From NCBI RefSeq assembly GCF_003332885.2, contig NZ_QOWJ01000007.1, forward strand, positions 186,001-250,000: DNA of 64,000 nt. Direction: 5' to 3'. Below the pieces are notes generated by a model that was not told the DNA's origin, made no database searches, and was given only the letters and a program-made list of their open reading frames with translations. Of the stretch, positions 9,088-17,813 are shown piece after piece. Source of the DNA: Paracnuella aquatica. Its GTDB lineage: Bacteria; Bacteroidota; Bacteroidia; Chitinophagales; Chitinophagaceae. Within the stretch, counting starts at the first letter, position 1; each line of letters opens with the position of its first letter. The position numbers and the translations under genes are program-made.

Positions 9088-10926
9088 CTACAAGTCCAGG
9101 TCCAGCCGCAGCCGTTCGCGCAGTTCTTTTACCAGCGGGTATTGTTCAATCATTTTCTGGTATTGTTGTTTAGACGAAAGCGGCAGGTCGGAAAGATCCA
9201 CGGGTTCGTCGGACTCGATGAGCGCTACCGCAAACTGCAGGTGCCGGTTGTGCAGTTCTTTTTGCAAAAAGCCGCAGGCACGGTTGCGTTCCAGCTCCAG
9301 GAACTTCTGCTGCAGGTTATTGGTAGCAGTGGCTTCAAAACTGTTTTCGTCTTTGATAATGAGCTGCGCCAGTTTAAAGCTTTGCGCCGCCGGGTTTTTT
9401 TCGCTTTCGAGTATGGCAATGAATTGATCCCAGCCGGTTTGCAAGCGGTCCTGTTCCAGCGGCACATGCACGGCTTCCGTTTGGCTGCCGGTTGTTTGTT
9501 CTATTTTTTGGCGCAGCGCCGCCAGCGATCCCAATTTGGGTTTGGCAGTCGCAGTGGTAGCCGTGTTTGCAGTGGCCACAGGCGTTGGTTCCGGCCTTGG
9601 TTGTGGCGGCGGCGGAGCGACGGGTTTTGCCGCAGTCGGTGCTGTTTCAATAACCAGTGTAGCACCCGCTGCCACGGGTGGCGGCGGTGGTGGTGGTATA
9701 GGTTTGCTTGCCGGTGGTGTGGCGCCGCTTACCGACCGGGCAACGATTGGATTGATGTTTTTAAAAGCTACGGGCCTGGCGTCAGCTGTTTTTTTTTTAT
9801 CCAGCCCACCGTCCGTGGCCGATAGTTCCAGCGCCTGCTGCAGGTAACAAAGTTTGATCAGGGCCAGCTCCACGTGCAGCCGTTTGTTGCGGGCCGTTTT
9901 ATAGGCAATCTCCGCTTCAGTCAGCAGGTTCAGGGCGCTAATGAGGTAGCCGGCCGAAGTGCGGCGGGCCATATCGCGGTAGCGCTGGCGGAAGCTGTCC
10001 ACAACCTCAAGCAAACCGGCCACGCGGTCGTCTTTGCAAATAAGCAGGTTGCGGATGGTTTCGGCAAAGCCGTTGAGTACGGCATCGCCTTCAAATCCTT
10101 TTTTATTGATGTCGTCGTACAGCAGCAACGCACCGGCCAGGTCCTGGGCCAGCATACAATCCATCAGCCGGAAATAATAATCGGCGTCGAGGATGTTGAG
10201 GTGCTCAATGGTATTGTCGTAAGTAACCTGGCCGTTTGTAAAAGAAACGATCTTATCCAAAATACTCAGCGCATCACGCATGCAGCCTTCGCTTTTTTGC
10301 GCAATCATTTGCAGCGCCGCTTCGTCGGTAGCAAATGCTTCTTTGATGCCGATGCCTTGCAGATGGTCCACCGTATCCTGCAGGGTAATGCGTTTGAAAT
10401 CGAAGATCTGGCACCGGCTTAAAATGGTGGGCAGGATCTTGTGTTTTTCGGTAGTAGCCAAAATAAAAATGGCGTAGGGTGGCGGCTCTTCCAGCGTTTT
10501 CAAAAACGCGTTGAACGCAGCCGACGACAGCATGTGCACCTCATCGATGATGTACACTTTGTATTTGCCCGCCTGCGGCGCAAAACGTACCTGCTCTACC
10601 AGTGCCCGGATGTCTTCCACAGAGTTGTTGGAGGCGGCATCGAGTTCGTGGATATTCAGCGAAGTGCCTTCGTTAAATGAGCGGCAGGAGTGGCACTCAT
10701 TGCAGGCTTCGCCATCGGGTTGCTGCGCTTCGCAGTTGATGGTTTTGGCCAGGATGCGGGCACAGGTGGTTTTGCCCACGCCCCGCGGACCACAAAACAA
10801 AAACGCATGCGCCAGGTGGCCCGTGCGGATGGCATTTTTAAGCGTCGTGGTGATATGTTGCTGGCCCACCACCGTATCGAAGGTTTGGGGCCTGTATTTA
10901 CGTGCCGAAACAATAAATTTTTCCAT
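9088..10926 (-). CDS. dnaX: DNA polymerase III subunit gamma/tau
   Basis: A 612-residue clamp-loader ATPase for the replicative polymerase. The start MEKFIVSARKYRPQTFDTVV fits the family. Walker A is GPRGVGKTT (residues 46-54); four cysteines (C65, C75, C78, C81) form the zinc site; Walker B is IIDEVHMLS and the sensor 1 SRC motif lies in LPTILSRCQIFDF. A Pro/Ala-rich linker near residues 405-455 leads to a C-terminal tau-like part (about 480-612) that may bind polymerase or helicase. I see no obvious slippery frameshift site producing a separate gamma. It is flanked by word-hairpins on both sides. Confidence 0.95.
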   Translation of the reverse strand: MEKFIVSARKYRPQTFDTVVGQQHITTTLKNAIRTGHLAHAFLFCGPRGVGKTTCARILAKTINCEAQQPDGEACNECHSCRSFNEGTSLNIHELDAASNNSVEDIRALVEQVRFAPQAGKYKVYIIDEVHMLSSAAFNAFLKTLEEPPPYAIFILATTEKHKILPTILSRCQIFDFKRITLQDTVDHLQGIGIKEAFATDEAALQMIAQKSEGCMRDALSILDKIVSFTNGQVTYDNTIEHLNILDADYYFRLMDCMLAQDLAGALLLYDDINKKGFEGDAVLNGFAETIRNLLICKDDRVAGLLEVVDSFRQRYRDMARRTSAGYLISALNLLTEAEIAYKTARNKRLHVELALIKLCYLQQALELSATDGGLDKKKTADARPVAFKNINPIVARSVSGATPPASKPIPPPPPPPVAAGATLVIETAPTAAKPVAPPPPQPRPEPTPVATANTATTATAKPKLGSLAALRQKIEQTTGSQTEAVHVPLEQDRLQTGWDQFIAILESEKNPAAQSFKLAQLIIKDENSFEATATNNLQQKFLELERNRACGFLQKELHNRHLQFAVALIESDEPVDLSDLPLSSKQQYQKMIEQYPLVKELRERLRLDLDL

Positions 10927-10956
10927 AGTGCTTGCTGAAGGCGAAGGTAAGAGAGA

Positions 10957-11335
10957 AGTCGGGAAAGTCGGAAAAGACAGGAAAGACGGGAAAGAAAGTT
11001 GGGGTGATCGAAGGTGTCCTTTTTAAAACATTCTGTTTGAAAATAAAGGAAGACTTTGTGCCTGGCGTGTGTCATGCCGAACTTGTTTCGGCACCTCCTG
11101 CGCAATGAAGCATCATTAAAATCTGAAGGTTTTTCTAACATGCCATTAATAGCATTTTGAAGGAGATGCCGAAACAAGTTCGGCATGACAATTCCCGAGA
11201 ATGAAGTTTTCTCCAGCCGAATCAGTTTAAAAGGAAAAAGGAGAACGTTCCAATTCCTCCTTGTAAAAGCATTTGCCAAATACAGCCACACCTTTTCCGA
11301 CTTTACTGTCTTTACTGACTTTTCGGTCTTTCCCC
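10957..11335. repeat. Composite intergenic hairpin, outer arms of AAAGTCGG/AAAGACAGG words
   Basis: This 408-base gap between dnaX and the GNAT-like gene has no gene. The left outer arm (10957-10995) is built of AAGTCGGGAAAGTCGG and AAAGACAGGAAAGACGGG. The right outer arm (11292-11335) carries the reverse complements (TTTTCCGACTTTACTGTC, TTTCGGTCTTTCCCC). A separate perfect palindromic element sits in its middle. The AAAGACAGGAAAG word recurs at 12577-12590. Confidence 0.75.
11070..11190. repeat. REP-like palindromic element with perfect 24-bp arms
   Basis: Positions 11070-11093 and 11167-11190 are exact reverse complements over 24 bp (core GCCGAACTTGTTTCGGCA), and similarity continues inwards (CCTCCT against AGGAGA). 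The loop is about 73 bases. The sequence type resembles dispersed REP/BIME-like elements seen in many bacterial genomes. Confidence 0.8.
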
Positions 11336-12504
11336 TAATTCAAAACCGGGTGCCGCTTAAACTCCTTCGTCCGGTCGAAATTGTAGCGGTAGGTAACCAG
11401 CCTGCGGGTAATGTTGGTTTCGCCGAGGCTTTGGGCAATGTTCACCATTTTCGGGTTGAAGTCGCCGATCCACTGCATCTCGTATTCCTCGTAATGAACG
11501 TTGGGTTGCTGCACCACTTTTGCGGCTTCGCCAATCATGTAGGCGTCCACACCTTTTCCCTGAAACTCGGGCACCACGCCAAAGGCCAGCCCGGTAAACT
11601 TTTTAGCCGGCTTTGTTTTTTTGATCCACAAAAATTTCAGTTTGTGCCACAGGTCAAACTTGCCGTGCAGGTGCTTGAACCACTGGTTCAGGTCGGGCAG
11701 GTTAATGAACATCGAAATCGGTTCGCCTTTATAGTAGGTAAACCAAACCAGCCGTTCGTCCATTACCGGCGCCATTTTTTTGAACATCAGTTTTACCTGT
11801 TCCAGCTTCATCGTCTTCATGCCGCCATGGCCCGCCCATGCTGCATTGTATACGGTGGTAAAATCCTGTGCAAACTTGTCGAGCCTATTTTTACGAATGT
11901 GCTGCGATGAAAAATCGGGGTCGGCGGCAAGGGCAGCGTGGCGCTCAAACATTTTGTTTTTAAGCTTGCTTTTGGGGTCCATGCCCAGGCAAATTTGATT
12001 GAAAAAAGGTTGAAAGCCGTACTGCTCAAACAGGTGCTGGTAGTAGGGCGGGTTGTAGTTCATGCCATAGAGCGGCTCCTGGAAACCTTCCACCACCAGG
12101 CCCCAAAAGCGGTCGCGTTCGCCAAAGTTGATGGGCCCATCCATGGCGGTCATGCCTTCGCTTTCAAGCCATTGTTTGGCAGTGTCGAAAAGCAGGTTGG
12201 CTGCTTCATCGTTGTTGATACAATCGAAAAAGCCCACACCGCCAACAGGGCCGTCATCGCCTTTTGAGCGGTATTTTTTATTGATAAATGCAGCGATGCG
12301 CCCTACGTACTGGCCGCTATCGTCTTTCAGCAGCCAGCGCCGGGCGGTGCCAAAACGAAACGCTTTGTTTTTCGCCGGGTCAAATGTCTCCAGGATGTCT
12401 TTATCCAACGGTTGGATATAGGCTGGATTGCCCTTGTTTACCCAAACGTTCACTGCCAGAAAAGCTTTTTCCAATGCGGGGCCCGTAACCTCCACCAATT
12501 GCAT
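11335..12504 (-). CDS. GNAT-like protein of unknown substrate
   Basis: About 389 residues. A longer reading frame begins at 12606, but its first 33 residues are low-quality Cys/Phe-rich sequence overlapping a hairpin. I therefore start at one of the twin ATGs (12507/12504), giving MQLVEVTGPALEKAFLAVNV. The segment GLAFGVVPEFQGKGVDAYMI looks like the acetyl-CoA loop of a GNAT fold, and LVWFTYYKGEPISMFINLPD like a GNAT core strand pair, so this is probably a two-lobed GNAT-like protein. A TATATTTG box lies about 22 bases upstream of the ATG, which supports the start. Substrate and pathway are unknown. Confidence 0.7.
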   Translation of the reverse strand: MQLVEVTGPALEKAFLAVNVWVNKGNPAYIQPLDKDILETFDPAKNKAFRFGTARRWLLKDDSGQYVGRIAAFINKKYRSKGDDGPVGGVGFFDCINNDEAANLLFDTAKQWLESEGMTAMDGPINFGERDRFWGLVVEGFQEPLYGMNYNPPYYQHLFEQYGFQPFFNQICLGMDPKSKLKNKMFERHAALAADPDFSSQHIRKNRLDKFAQDFTTVYNAAWAGHGGMKTMKLEQVKLMFKKMAPVMDERLVWFTYYKGEPISMFINLPDLNQWFKHLHGKFDLWHKLKFLWIKKTKPAKKFTGLAFGVVPEFQGKGVDAYMIGEAAKVVQQPNVHYEEYEMQWIGDFNPKMVNIAQSLGETNITRRLVTYRYNFDRTKEFKRHPVLN

Positions 12505-12525
12505 CATACCAAAATTGTTGAAGCG

Positions 12526-12533
12526 CAAATATA
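12526..12533 (-). promoter_or_regulatory. Bacteroidota -7 box for GNAT-like gene
   Basis: TATATTTG on the minus strand matches TAnnTTTG exactly, 22 bases before the start. No clear TTTG -33 element is seen at 19 bases. Confidence 0.5.
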
Positions 12534-12580
12534 GCCGGAAGGGGAGGAATGGGCAGGTCGGGCATTTAGTAAAACAAAAA

Positions 12581-12644
12581 GACAGGAAAGGCAGTGAGCA
12601 ACACATTGTTTAACTAAACCGTGTTCCTCCCTGCCTTCCCTGTC
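12581..12644. repeat. Intergenic hairpin between L,D-transpeptidase and GNAT-like gene
   Basis: Positions 12581-12604 and 12621-12644 pair in 21 of 24 places (GACAGGAAAGGCAG against CTGCCTTCCCTGTC) around a 16-base loop. The arms share the AAAGACAGGAAAG word with the repeat near 10957. Confidence 0.7.
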
Positions 12645-12675
12645 TCCGTGGTTTTATAACCACGCGGATCTTTCC

Positions 12676-14379
12676 TTAGCGCTGTGCCACTGCCATCGAA
12701 TCCTTTGTGCTGGCTCCGTTTTGCTGCAGCGAGCTGGGGAACATTTTAGCAGCCAGGCGTTTGTCGTGGCCGTAAATGTCTTCGCGGAAATTTAGTTTAC
12801 CCGCATCGTCCACCCATGCAGTGTAGTAGGTAATTACTACAGGCACCGGGTCTTTCAGTTTTACATATTTTTCCTCGCCTGCATTCATCGCATCGTTAAT
12901 GCGGTCGGGCGTCCACTCGGGCTGGTCGCGCAGCAGGTAGTTAGCCATTTTCTCCGGCTCGGCCAGACGGATACAGCCATGGCTAAATGCCCGCTTGGTG
13001 CGTTCAAACAAGCTTTTCGAAGGCGTGTCGTGGAAATAAATATCAAAGGAGTTGGGGAACAAAAATTTCACCTTGCCCAACGCGTTGCCCGGCCCGGGCT
13101 TTTGCCGGATGGTGGGCAGATCGCCTTTGTCGCTTACAATTTCCATGTTCTGCCCATCCAGGTAATTGGGGTTACGTTGCATTGCCGGCAGTACTTCATT
13201 TTTTACAATAGAAGTGGGCAGGTTCCAGTATGGGCTGAACACGATCTGGTTCAGGTCACCAGTAAACATGGTGGTGTTGGTGCCTTGTTTGCCCACTACC
13301 ACTACCATATCAAACACCCGGTTTTTGCCCTCATACACGTGCAGCATAAACTCCGGGATATTTACCAGGATCAGTTTGCCCGATGGATCGGGTGGCAGCC
13401 AGCGCATCCGGCCCAAGTTCATCAGCAATTGCTGCAAGCGGGCTTCCGCCGGTACGTTCATTTCTTTGATGGTTGCCGCATTGATGATGCCATCGTCGGT
13501 AAGGCCATGCCTTGCCTGGAACTGTTTTACCGCAGTTTCCAGTGTGTCGGAAAAAGCATAGCTGCTGTCTGCAACGGGCAGGTCGCCGGTAATTTGCAGG
13601 CGTTTTTTCACCACCGCAATCACCGGGTTTGAAGTGCCTTTGCGCAGCGTTTTGGTGCCTGCGGGGATGGGTTGCCAGCCGCCGGCTTTTACAATTTCAA
13701 TGTATTTGCCCAACTGCTCCTTCAGCAGGCCGTAGGGGCGGTGCACATCTTCAAAATATTTGTTGTCCTTGTGTTTTTTGTTGTACAGCGAATCGGCCAG
13801 GTACACGGCATCTTCTTTTTTCCGCGGAATAAACCGCTCCATTTCCTTGCGCTTTACATAACCGCCGTCAAACTCCGCCATCATGTACTGGATAAAATGC
13901 TGGGTAAGCGCCAGTTCGGTGTTGATGGATTTTGCATCGCTGCTTTTTACCGAAAGCGATTCGGCTGCCAGCAGGTCGTCCATGCGTTTTTCCAATTCCT
14001 TGTCGTGGAGTACGGTATCGTGGCTGTTGGCCGATGTGTGGTAGTCGTGCAGGTTCCAGAAACCGCGGGCCTGCTCGGTAAGCCCGCTGGAGGTAAACCA
14101 GGCAAACTGGTAGTTGCGGGTATTGTAAAACGACCGCATCCGGCGGGAAATAGAGTCGGGGGTGGATTTGGTGCTAATAAAATTTTCCAGCGCCGCACTA
14201 TCCAGGAACAGATCCGAATAGGCAACGTCGGGGGTAATGCTGTAATCGCGGCGGCTTACGTTTTTCTTGGCTTTTTCTTCGGTACTGCCTTCGTCCGAGC
14301 TTTCACCATTTACCTGTGCATTGCCACAGGCGCTCAATAGGGTGCTGCAAAATGCGAGGAGGATTAATAGCTGTTTCAT
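12676..14379 (-). CDS. L,D-transpeptidase with peptidoglycan-binding domain, lipoprotein
   Basis: From ATG at 14379 the product is 567 residues and starts MKQLLILLAFCSTLLSACGN, a lipoprotein signal with lipobox LSAC. An earlier ATG at 14409 would lie in a hairpin and spoil the signal peptide. The middle has a PG_binding_1-like segment (TAVKQFQARHGLTDDGIINA). The C-terminal part is a YkuD domain with the catalytic SHGCIRLAEP. The length and architecture match the YcbB/LdtD type, which forms 3-3 cross-links in peptidoglycan in the periplasm. The leader holds a factor-independent terminator only about 15 bases from the ATG, so expression may depend on read-through. Confidence 0.88.
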   Translation of the reverse strand: MKQLLILLAFCSTLLSACGNAQVNGESSDEGSTEEKAKKNVSRRDYSITPDVAYSDLFLDSAALENFISTKSTPDSISRRMRSFYNTRNYQFAWFTSSGLTEQARGFWNLHDYHTSANSHDTVLHDKELEKRMDDLLAAESLSVKSSDAKSINTELALTQHFIQYMMAEFDGGYVKRKEMERFIPRKKEDAVYLADSLYNKKHKDNKYFEDVHRPYGLLKEQLGKYIEIVKAGGWQPIPAGTKTLRKGTSNPVIAVVKKRLQITGDLPVADSSYAFSDTLETAVKQFQARHGLTDDGIINAATIKEMNVPAEARLQQLLMNLGRMRWLPPDPSGKLILVNIPEFMLHVYEGKNRVFDMVVVVGKQGTNTTMFTGDLNQIVFSPYWNLPTSIVKNEVLPAMQRNPNYLDGQNMEIVSDKGDLPTIRQKPGPGNALGKVKFLFPNSFDIYFHDTPSKSLFERTKRAFSHGCIRLAEPEKMANYLLRDQPEWTPDRINDAMNAGEEKYVKLKDPVPVVITYYTAWVDDAGKLNFREDIYGHDKRLAAKMFPSSLQQNGASTKDSMAVAQR

Positions 14380-14394
14380 ACAGCTAAGCTGGAC

Positions 14395-14425
14395 AAAAAA
14401 AATGCCCATACTTTTTATATGGGCA
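14395..14425 (-). terminator. Terminator or attenuator directly before the L,D-transpeptidase gene
   Basis: On the minus strand TGCCCATA (14425-14418) pairs with TATGGGCA (14410-14403), followed by eight T (14402-14395). It would end the transcript of the small upstream gene, or attenuate entry into the L,D-transpeptidase gene whose ATG is at 14379. Confidence 0.7.
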
Positions 14426-14545
14426 AATGTGCTTCAGAGTGCTGGTACTGCTTTCCGGCAATAGACCTTTTGTTGTTTTACTGCTCAGTTTTCCCCACAA
14501 TGTGTGGAGTATTTTTCCATGCTCCCCAAATTTCAGGCACGCTGC

Positions 14546-14707
14546 TTAGTGCAGGAATAGGGAGGAACACAAAACAAGGAAACTAAACAAAACCAAGGCG
14601 GAAACAAAGATTTTAAAGTGAAGGGTGCGCTGGGCCATTGCAGGATGCTTGTGATAAAAGCGCAATACCGAGATCTGAACGCGTCTGATTTGTTTGTACG
14701 ATTTCAT
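14546..14707 (-). CDS. Small membrane protein, 53 residues, unknown
   Basis: A short open frame with N-terminus MKSYKQIRRVQISVLRFYHK (basic, amphipathic) and then one strongly hydrophobic helix (FKIFVSALVLFSFLVLCSSL) ending FLH. Support for a real gene: a perfect TACTTTTG -7 box 40 bases upstream (14747-14754), and a strong terminator downstream at 14395-14425, so a promoter-ORF-terminator unit exists. No family is recognised. The alternative is that the transcript is a leader of the L,D-transpeptidase gene. Confidence 0.45.
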   Translation of the reverse strand: MKSYKQIRRVQISVLRFYHKHPAMAQRTLHFKIFVSALVLFSFLVLCSSLFLH

Positions 14708-14746
14708 AAAGTGGGTTTGGTAAAGCAGTTAGTTGCAAAAGGCGTG

Positions 14747-14754
14747 CAAAAGTA
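14747..14754 (-). promoter_or_regulatory. -7 box of the small membrane gene
   Basis: TACTTTTG on the minus strand matches TAnnTTTG exactly. No good TTTG element lies 19 bases upstream, where the sequence is AT-rich. Confidence 0.45.
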
Positions 14755-14870
14755 ATGGATTTTAAATTATAATCATGTTTGTAAATGGTTGTATGTCCGT
14801 AAAAACGTCTGGTATTATAAAAATTGCCGCGCCGTTTTTCTTTTGGACAGCATTTTGCACCCTGCCCCAT

Positions 14871-15407
14871 ATGAAGCGGTTGCCCTTCGATTATTCGCTG
14901 GATTATGCTGGGCTGGACCTGCGCCGGCAGCCACACCTGTACCGGGTGGGCAAAGGCGAACAGGGCGTTTTGCTGGTGCAGCCATACAAATCGGAGCTGT
15001 TGCCGCACTGGCGTTTCAAAACACCTGAAATAGCGCGGCAGTCGGCCGATACGCTGTACCAGATGTTCCTGGATTATAAGGCGGCCGGCGATTTTGTGGG
15101 CATGGATATGGCCCGCAAGTTTTTGCAAATGGGCTACACCCGCAGCCGGCGCTACGCCAATCATAAATCCGGCAAAAAATACGATGGCCCGGTGCCGCAG
15201 GATCAGAAAGGCCGCAGCGGCGCCCATGGCCGCGACATGCTGCCGTTGGATGCCGACCCGGAGAAAGCAGCTGCTGCGCGCATTTTTTACGAGCAATGGC
15301 AACAGGCCAAAAACGACCCCGATTACCGGGCGGCAGCGCAGGCACATATTGAACAATATGAAACTGCGCCGGTTAATAATACACCCACCAAAAAGAACAA
15401 GAAATGA
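14871..15407 (+). CDS. DUF4385 domain protein
   Basis: 178 residues starting MKRLPFDYSLDYAGLDLRRQ. An earlier frame start at 14775 adds a poor hydrophobic extension, so I use the ATG at 14871, where the conserved FDYSLDY motif begins. The stretch GEQGVLLVQPYKSELLPHWR is the hallmark of DUF4385, and later YTRSRRYANHKSGKKYDG and a lysine-rich tail suggest nucleic-acid contact. Function is unknown. Its stop overlaps the ATG of the UV-damage endonuclease gene by four bases, which implies translational coupling and a role in the same response, perhaps DNA repair (inference). Confidence 0.8.
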   Translation: MKRLPFDYSLDYAGLDLRRQPHLYRVGKGEQGVLLVQPYKSELLPHWRFKTPEIARQSADTLYQMFLDYKAAGDFVGMDMARKFLQMGYTRSRRYANHKSGKKYDGPVPQDQKGRSGAHGRDMLPLDADPEKAAAARIFYEQWQQAKNDPDYRAAAQAHIEQYETAPVNNTPTKKNKK

Positions 15408-16336
15408 TTAACCTCGGATATGCCTGCATTAACCTGAGCCTGAACGAACAGGGCGTGACCACCAACCGGGGCATGATCCGCCGTACTTTTTTGGAAAAAG
15501 GCGTGCAGTATGCATCGCAACTGGCGTTGCAAAATGCGCAGGCACTGCTGCAGATTGTGGAATGGAACGTGGCCAACGGTGTGCACCTGTTCCGTGTTAC
15601 TTCCGATCTTTTCCCTTGGGCCTCAGAATACCGCATTACCGAGCTGCCCGATTTCCGGGAAATACGCGAATTGCTGGAAGCCGTGGGCCGGCACCCGGTG
15701 CGGCTTACCTCGCATCCCGGTCCGTTCAATAAACTGGCAGGCAGCGGCGCCACTTTGGACAACACGATCAAAGACCTGGAAACGCATTCCGAGATCTTCG
15801 ACCTGATGGGCCTGCCCGCCACGCATTGGCACAAAATAAACATTCACGTGGGCGGCGCCTACGGCGATAAAGTCGAAACGCTACGCCGCTTTGCGCAAAA
15901 CTTTGCGCTGCTGTCGGCCAACTTGCGGGGCCGCCTGTCGGTGGAGAACGATGATAAACCGGGCTTGTTTACGGTGGAAAACCTGCTGCCGCTGCATCAG
16001 TACATCGGCATTCCTATAGTGTTTGATTATTTTCACCACAGCCTGCACCCCGGCAACTTAACGGAGCAAGAAGCTTTTGAAGCAGCGTACAGCACCTGGA
16101 AAGTCAAGCCGCTTTTCCATTATTCTTCATCCAGACGGCACAACGAAGACCCCACGGCTAAGAAAGAGGCCCACGCCGATTTTATTTACGAGCCCATCAA
16201 TACATACGGCTACGTAGTGGATATCGTGCTGGAAGCCAAAATGAAGGAACTGGCCATGCAGCGTTACCTACAGCAGTTTGGCCCCATTGCCGGCAGCAAT
16301 ATGGGCGTGGCGATGGAGGGCGGGAAAGCAGCGTAA
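15404..16336 (+). CDS. uvsE: UV damage endonuclease
   Basis: A 310-residue protein that should nick DNA 5' to UV photoproducts as an alternative to nucleotide excision. It starts MINLGYACINLSLNEQGVTT and has the family motifs RVTSDLFPWASEY, RLTSHPGPFNKLA, KINIHVGGAYGDK, LSVENDD and VFDYFHHSLHPG, which supply the metal-binding His, Glu and Asp residues of the TIM barrel. Length is normal for the bacterial family. It forms an operon with the DUF4385 gene through a four-base overlap. Confidence 0.93.
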   Translation: MINLGYACINLSLNEQGVTTNRGMIRRTFLEKGVQYASQLALQNAQALLQIVEWNVANGVHLFRVTSDLFPWASEYRITELPDFREIRELLEAVGRHPVRLTSHPGPFNKLAGSGATLDNTIKDLETHSEIFDLMGLPATHWHKINIHVGGAYGDKVETLRRFAQNFALLSANLRGRLSVENDDKPGLFTVENLLPLHQYIGIPIVFDYFHHSLHPGNLTEQEAFEAAYSTWKVKPLFHYSSSRRHNEDPTAKKEAHADFIYEPINTYGYVVDIVLEAKMKELAMQRYLQQFGPIAGSNMGVAMEGGKAA

Positions 16337-16391
16337 GAACGCAAAAGTCAAAAGGCAAAAAGGTGCGTAGTCGGAAGCTGGTGGCTTTTGA

Positions 16392-17129
16392 TTAAAATAA
16401 CCGCCCGATTGCTGCAGGCCTGCGGTCGGTGCGCTCCAGCAGGGCTTCATCCTCTACCCGCACTTCATCTTTAATAGTTATCGATAAACCCATAGAGGCA
16501 TACAGGTTGCCGGCAGCCTTTTCGGTTTTGCCCAACACTTCGCTGTTGCTGCCCATGTCGGTAAAACTTTGCAGCCAGCAAAACAGCGGCTTTTCATCCA
16601 CCTTGCCCAGGTATTTGCCTACAATGCCTGCCAGGTTAAACACCAGGTTGCTGATATCCTCCACGCCGGTTTTGCTTTTCAGTAAATTATCCAACGCTGC
16701 AGAAAGCAGCTTAAAACTGCTGTCGCGCTGCACCTCCGAAAGTACCGAAGCCGTGTCGCGCAGCGGTTGCTTGCTTTTGATCAGTGCCGAAAACACATGT
16801 ACGTCGGCAGGGGCCGTTTCGCCGGGTTTGTTGCGCTGCCAGGAACACAGGGTTTTGTCCACGTTCAGCGCATCGTCGTTCTCCACTTTTTCAAAAGCCT
16901 TCAGGTGCAGCCGCAGGCTGGTGCCGCCCATATTGGCTGCAACCATGTTAAGGAAATACAGTTTTGCATAACCCGGTAACGGTGCCACCGCCGGCGTGTT
17001 GTTATTTTTTACCAGCACGTGATTGAGGTTGATGGCCAGCCCGCAAATGTCGCCGGGTGGCGTGGTGCCCGGCTGCAGCGGCTTAAAGGCGTGTTCCTCG
17101 GTGTACAGGCTTTGCCTGAAGTTGATCAT
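16392..17129 (-). CDS. Hypothetical protein, 245 residues
   Basis: Not recognised. The product starts MINFRQSLYTEEHAFKPLQP and lacks a signal peptide or membrane segment, so it is probably cytoplasmic. It contains a helical centre (DTASVLSEVQRDSSFKLLSA) and a C-terminal part with LASMGLS-like turns and an acidic strand (ITIKDEVRVEDEALLERTDR). It is convergent with uvsE and divergent from a lipoprotein gene. A perfect TATATTTG box lies about 100 bases upstream of its start. Residues 16337-16391 downstream carry AAAAGTCAAAAGGCAAAA, the same word as the hairpin before ftsW. Confidence 0.65.
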   Translation of the reverse strand: MINFRQSLYTEEHAFKPLQPGTTPPGDICGLAINLNHVLVKNNNTPAVAPLPGYAKLYFLNMVAANMGGTSLRLHLKAFEKVENDDALNVDKTLCSWQRNKPGETAPADVHVFSALIKSKQPLRDTASVLSEVQRDSSFKLLSAALDNLLKSKTGVEDISNLVFNLAGIVGKYLGKVDEKPLFCWLQSFTDMGSNSEVLGKTEKAAGNLYASMGLSITIKDEVRVEDEALLERTDRRPAAIGRLF

Positions 17130-17230
17130 TGTTACAGGTATTTGGGGTTAGTAAAACGATGTAACGGGAACAAACAAGTGCTTTTTTCCTTACTGTGAAA
17201 AGCAGGTAATTAAATATGCGCCGATAATTT

Positions 17231-17238
17231 CAAATATA
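17231..17238 (-). promoter_or_regulatory. -7 box for the 245-residue hypothetical gene
   Basis: TATATTTG on the minus strand matches TAnnTTTG. It lies in a 199-base divergent gap. The implied leader is about 95 bases. Confidence 0.45.
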
Positions 17239-17328
17239 CAATAACCCGTGTCAGGTAATTGTGCTGCGGCACTTGCATTTGGATTTTTTAATATGGAACT
17301 TTAAAGACACCACGCAAAAAACTCCATC

Positions 17329-17787
17329 ATGAAAATCATTGTTTACAGTTTAGTCGCCATCATCATTGCATCGTGTACGCTGCACGGCCAGCAGGATGCG
17401 CAGGAAGCTTCTTTGCTGCGTAAGTTGGGCAAACAGCAATCCGAACGCAGAGAAGTGGACCGCGCCAAGGCCAACGGCATGTACGAAAACCACAAAAAAG
17501 GCCGGGTAAAAAAGGTGAACCAACTCATCGCCGAATTTGACCGCGAAGAGCTGATCCAGATCCTGAGCCAGGAGTCGGACCAGCCGACTGTAAAGTTTTT
17601 CCTTGCCTCCTACACCGATAATGAAGGGCCCATGCGCCGCGACGATCCTACCATTTTGATGCAGGTGGCCTACACGCCGGCCCAAACCAGCAAGGCCGCC
17701 GCAGTTGCACTCACCTACAAATATTTTGAACCCAACAAACTTTGCCCGCCACCGTCGCCCTGCGGCGATGGGCTGGAAATGAATTGA
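17329..17787 (+). CDS. Small lipoprotein, unknown
   Basis: 152 residues starting MKIIVYSLVAIIIASCTLHG, a short lipoprotein signal with lipobox IASC, so the mature protein is probably anchored in an envelope membrane. The next 60 residues are charged and helical (LLRKLGKQQSERREVDRAKA). The tail is Cys/Pro-rich (NKLCPPPSPCGDGLEMN). No family is recognised. It is convergent with the TPR membrane protein, 26 bases between the ends. Confidence 0.65.
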   Translation: MKIIVYSLVAIIIASCTLHGQQDAQEASLLRKLGKQQSERREVDRAKANGMYENHKKGRVKKVNQLIAEFDREELIQILSQESDQPTVKFFLASYTDNEGPMRRDDPTILMQVAYTPAQTSKAAAVALTYKYFEPNKLCPPPSPCGDGLEMN

Positions 17788-17813
17788 GGTTGTTTTTTTT
17801 AAAACGGAACCGG

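Noticed and set aside
14613-15356. Minus-strand frame of 247 residues over DUF4385
   Set aside because: Overlaps DUF4385 and the small membrane gene in a different frame; no recognisable domain.
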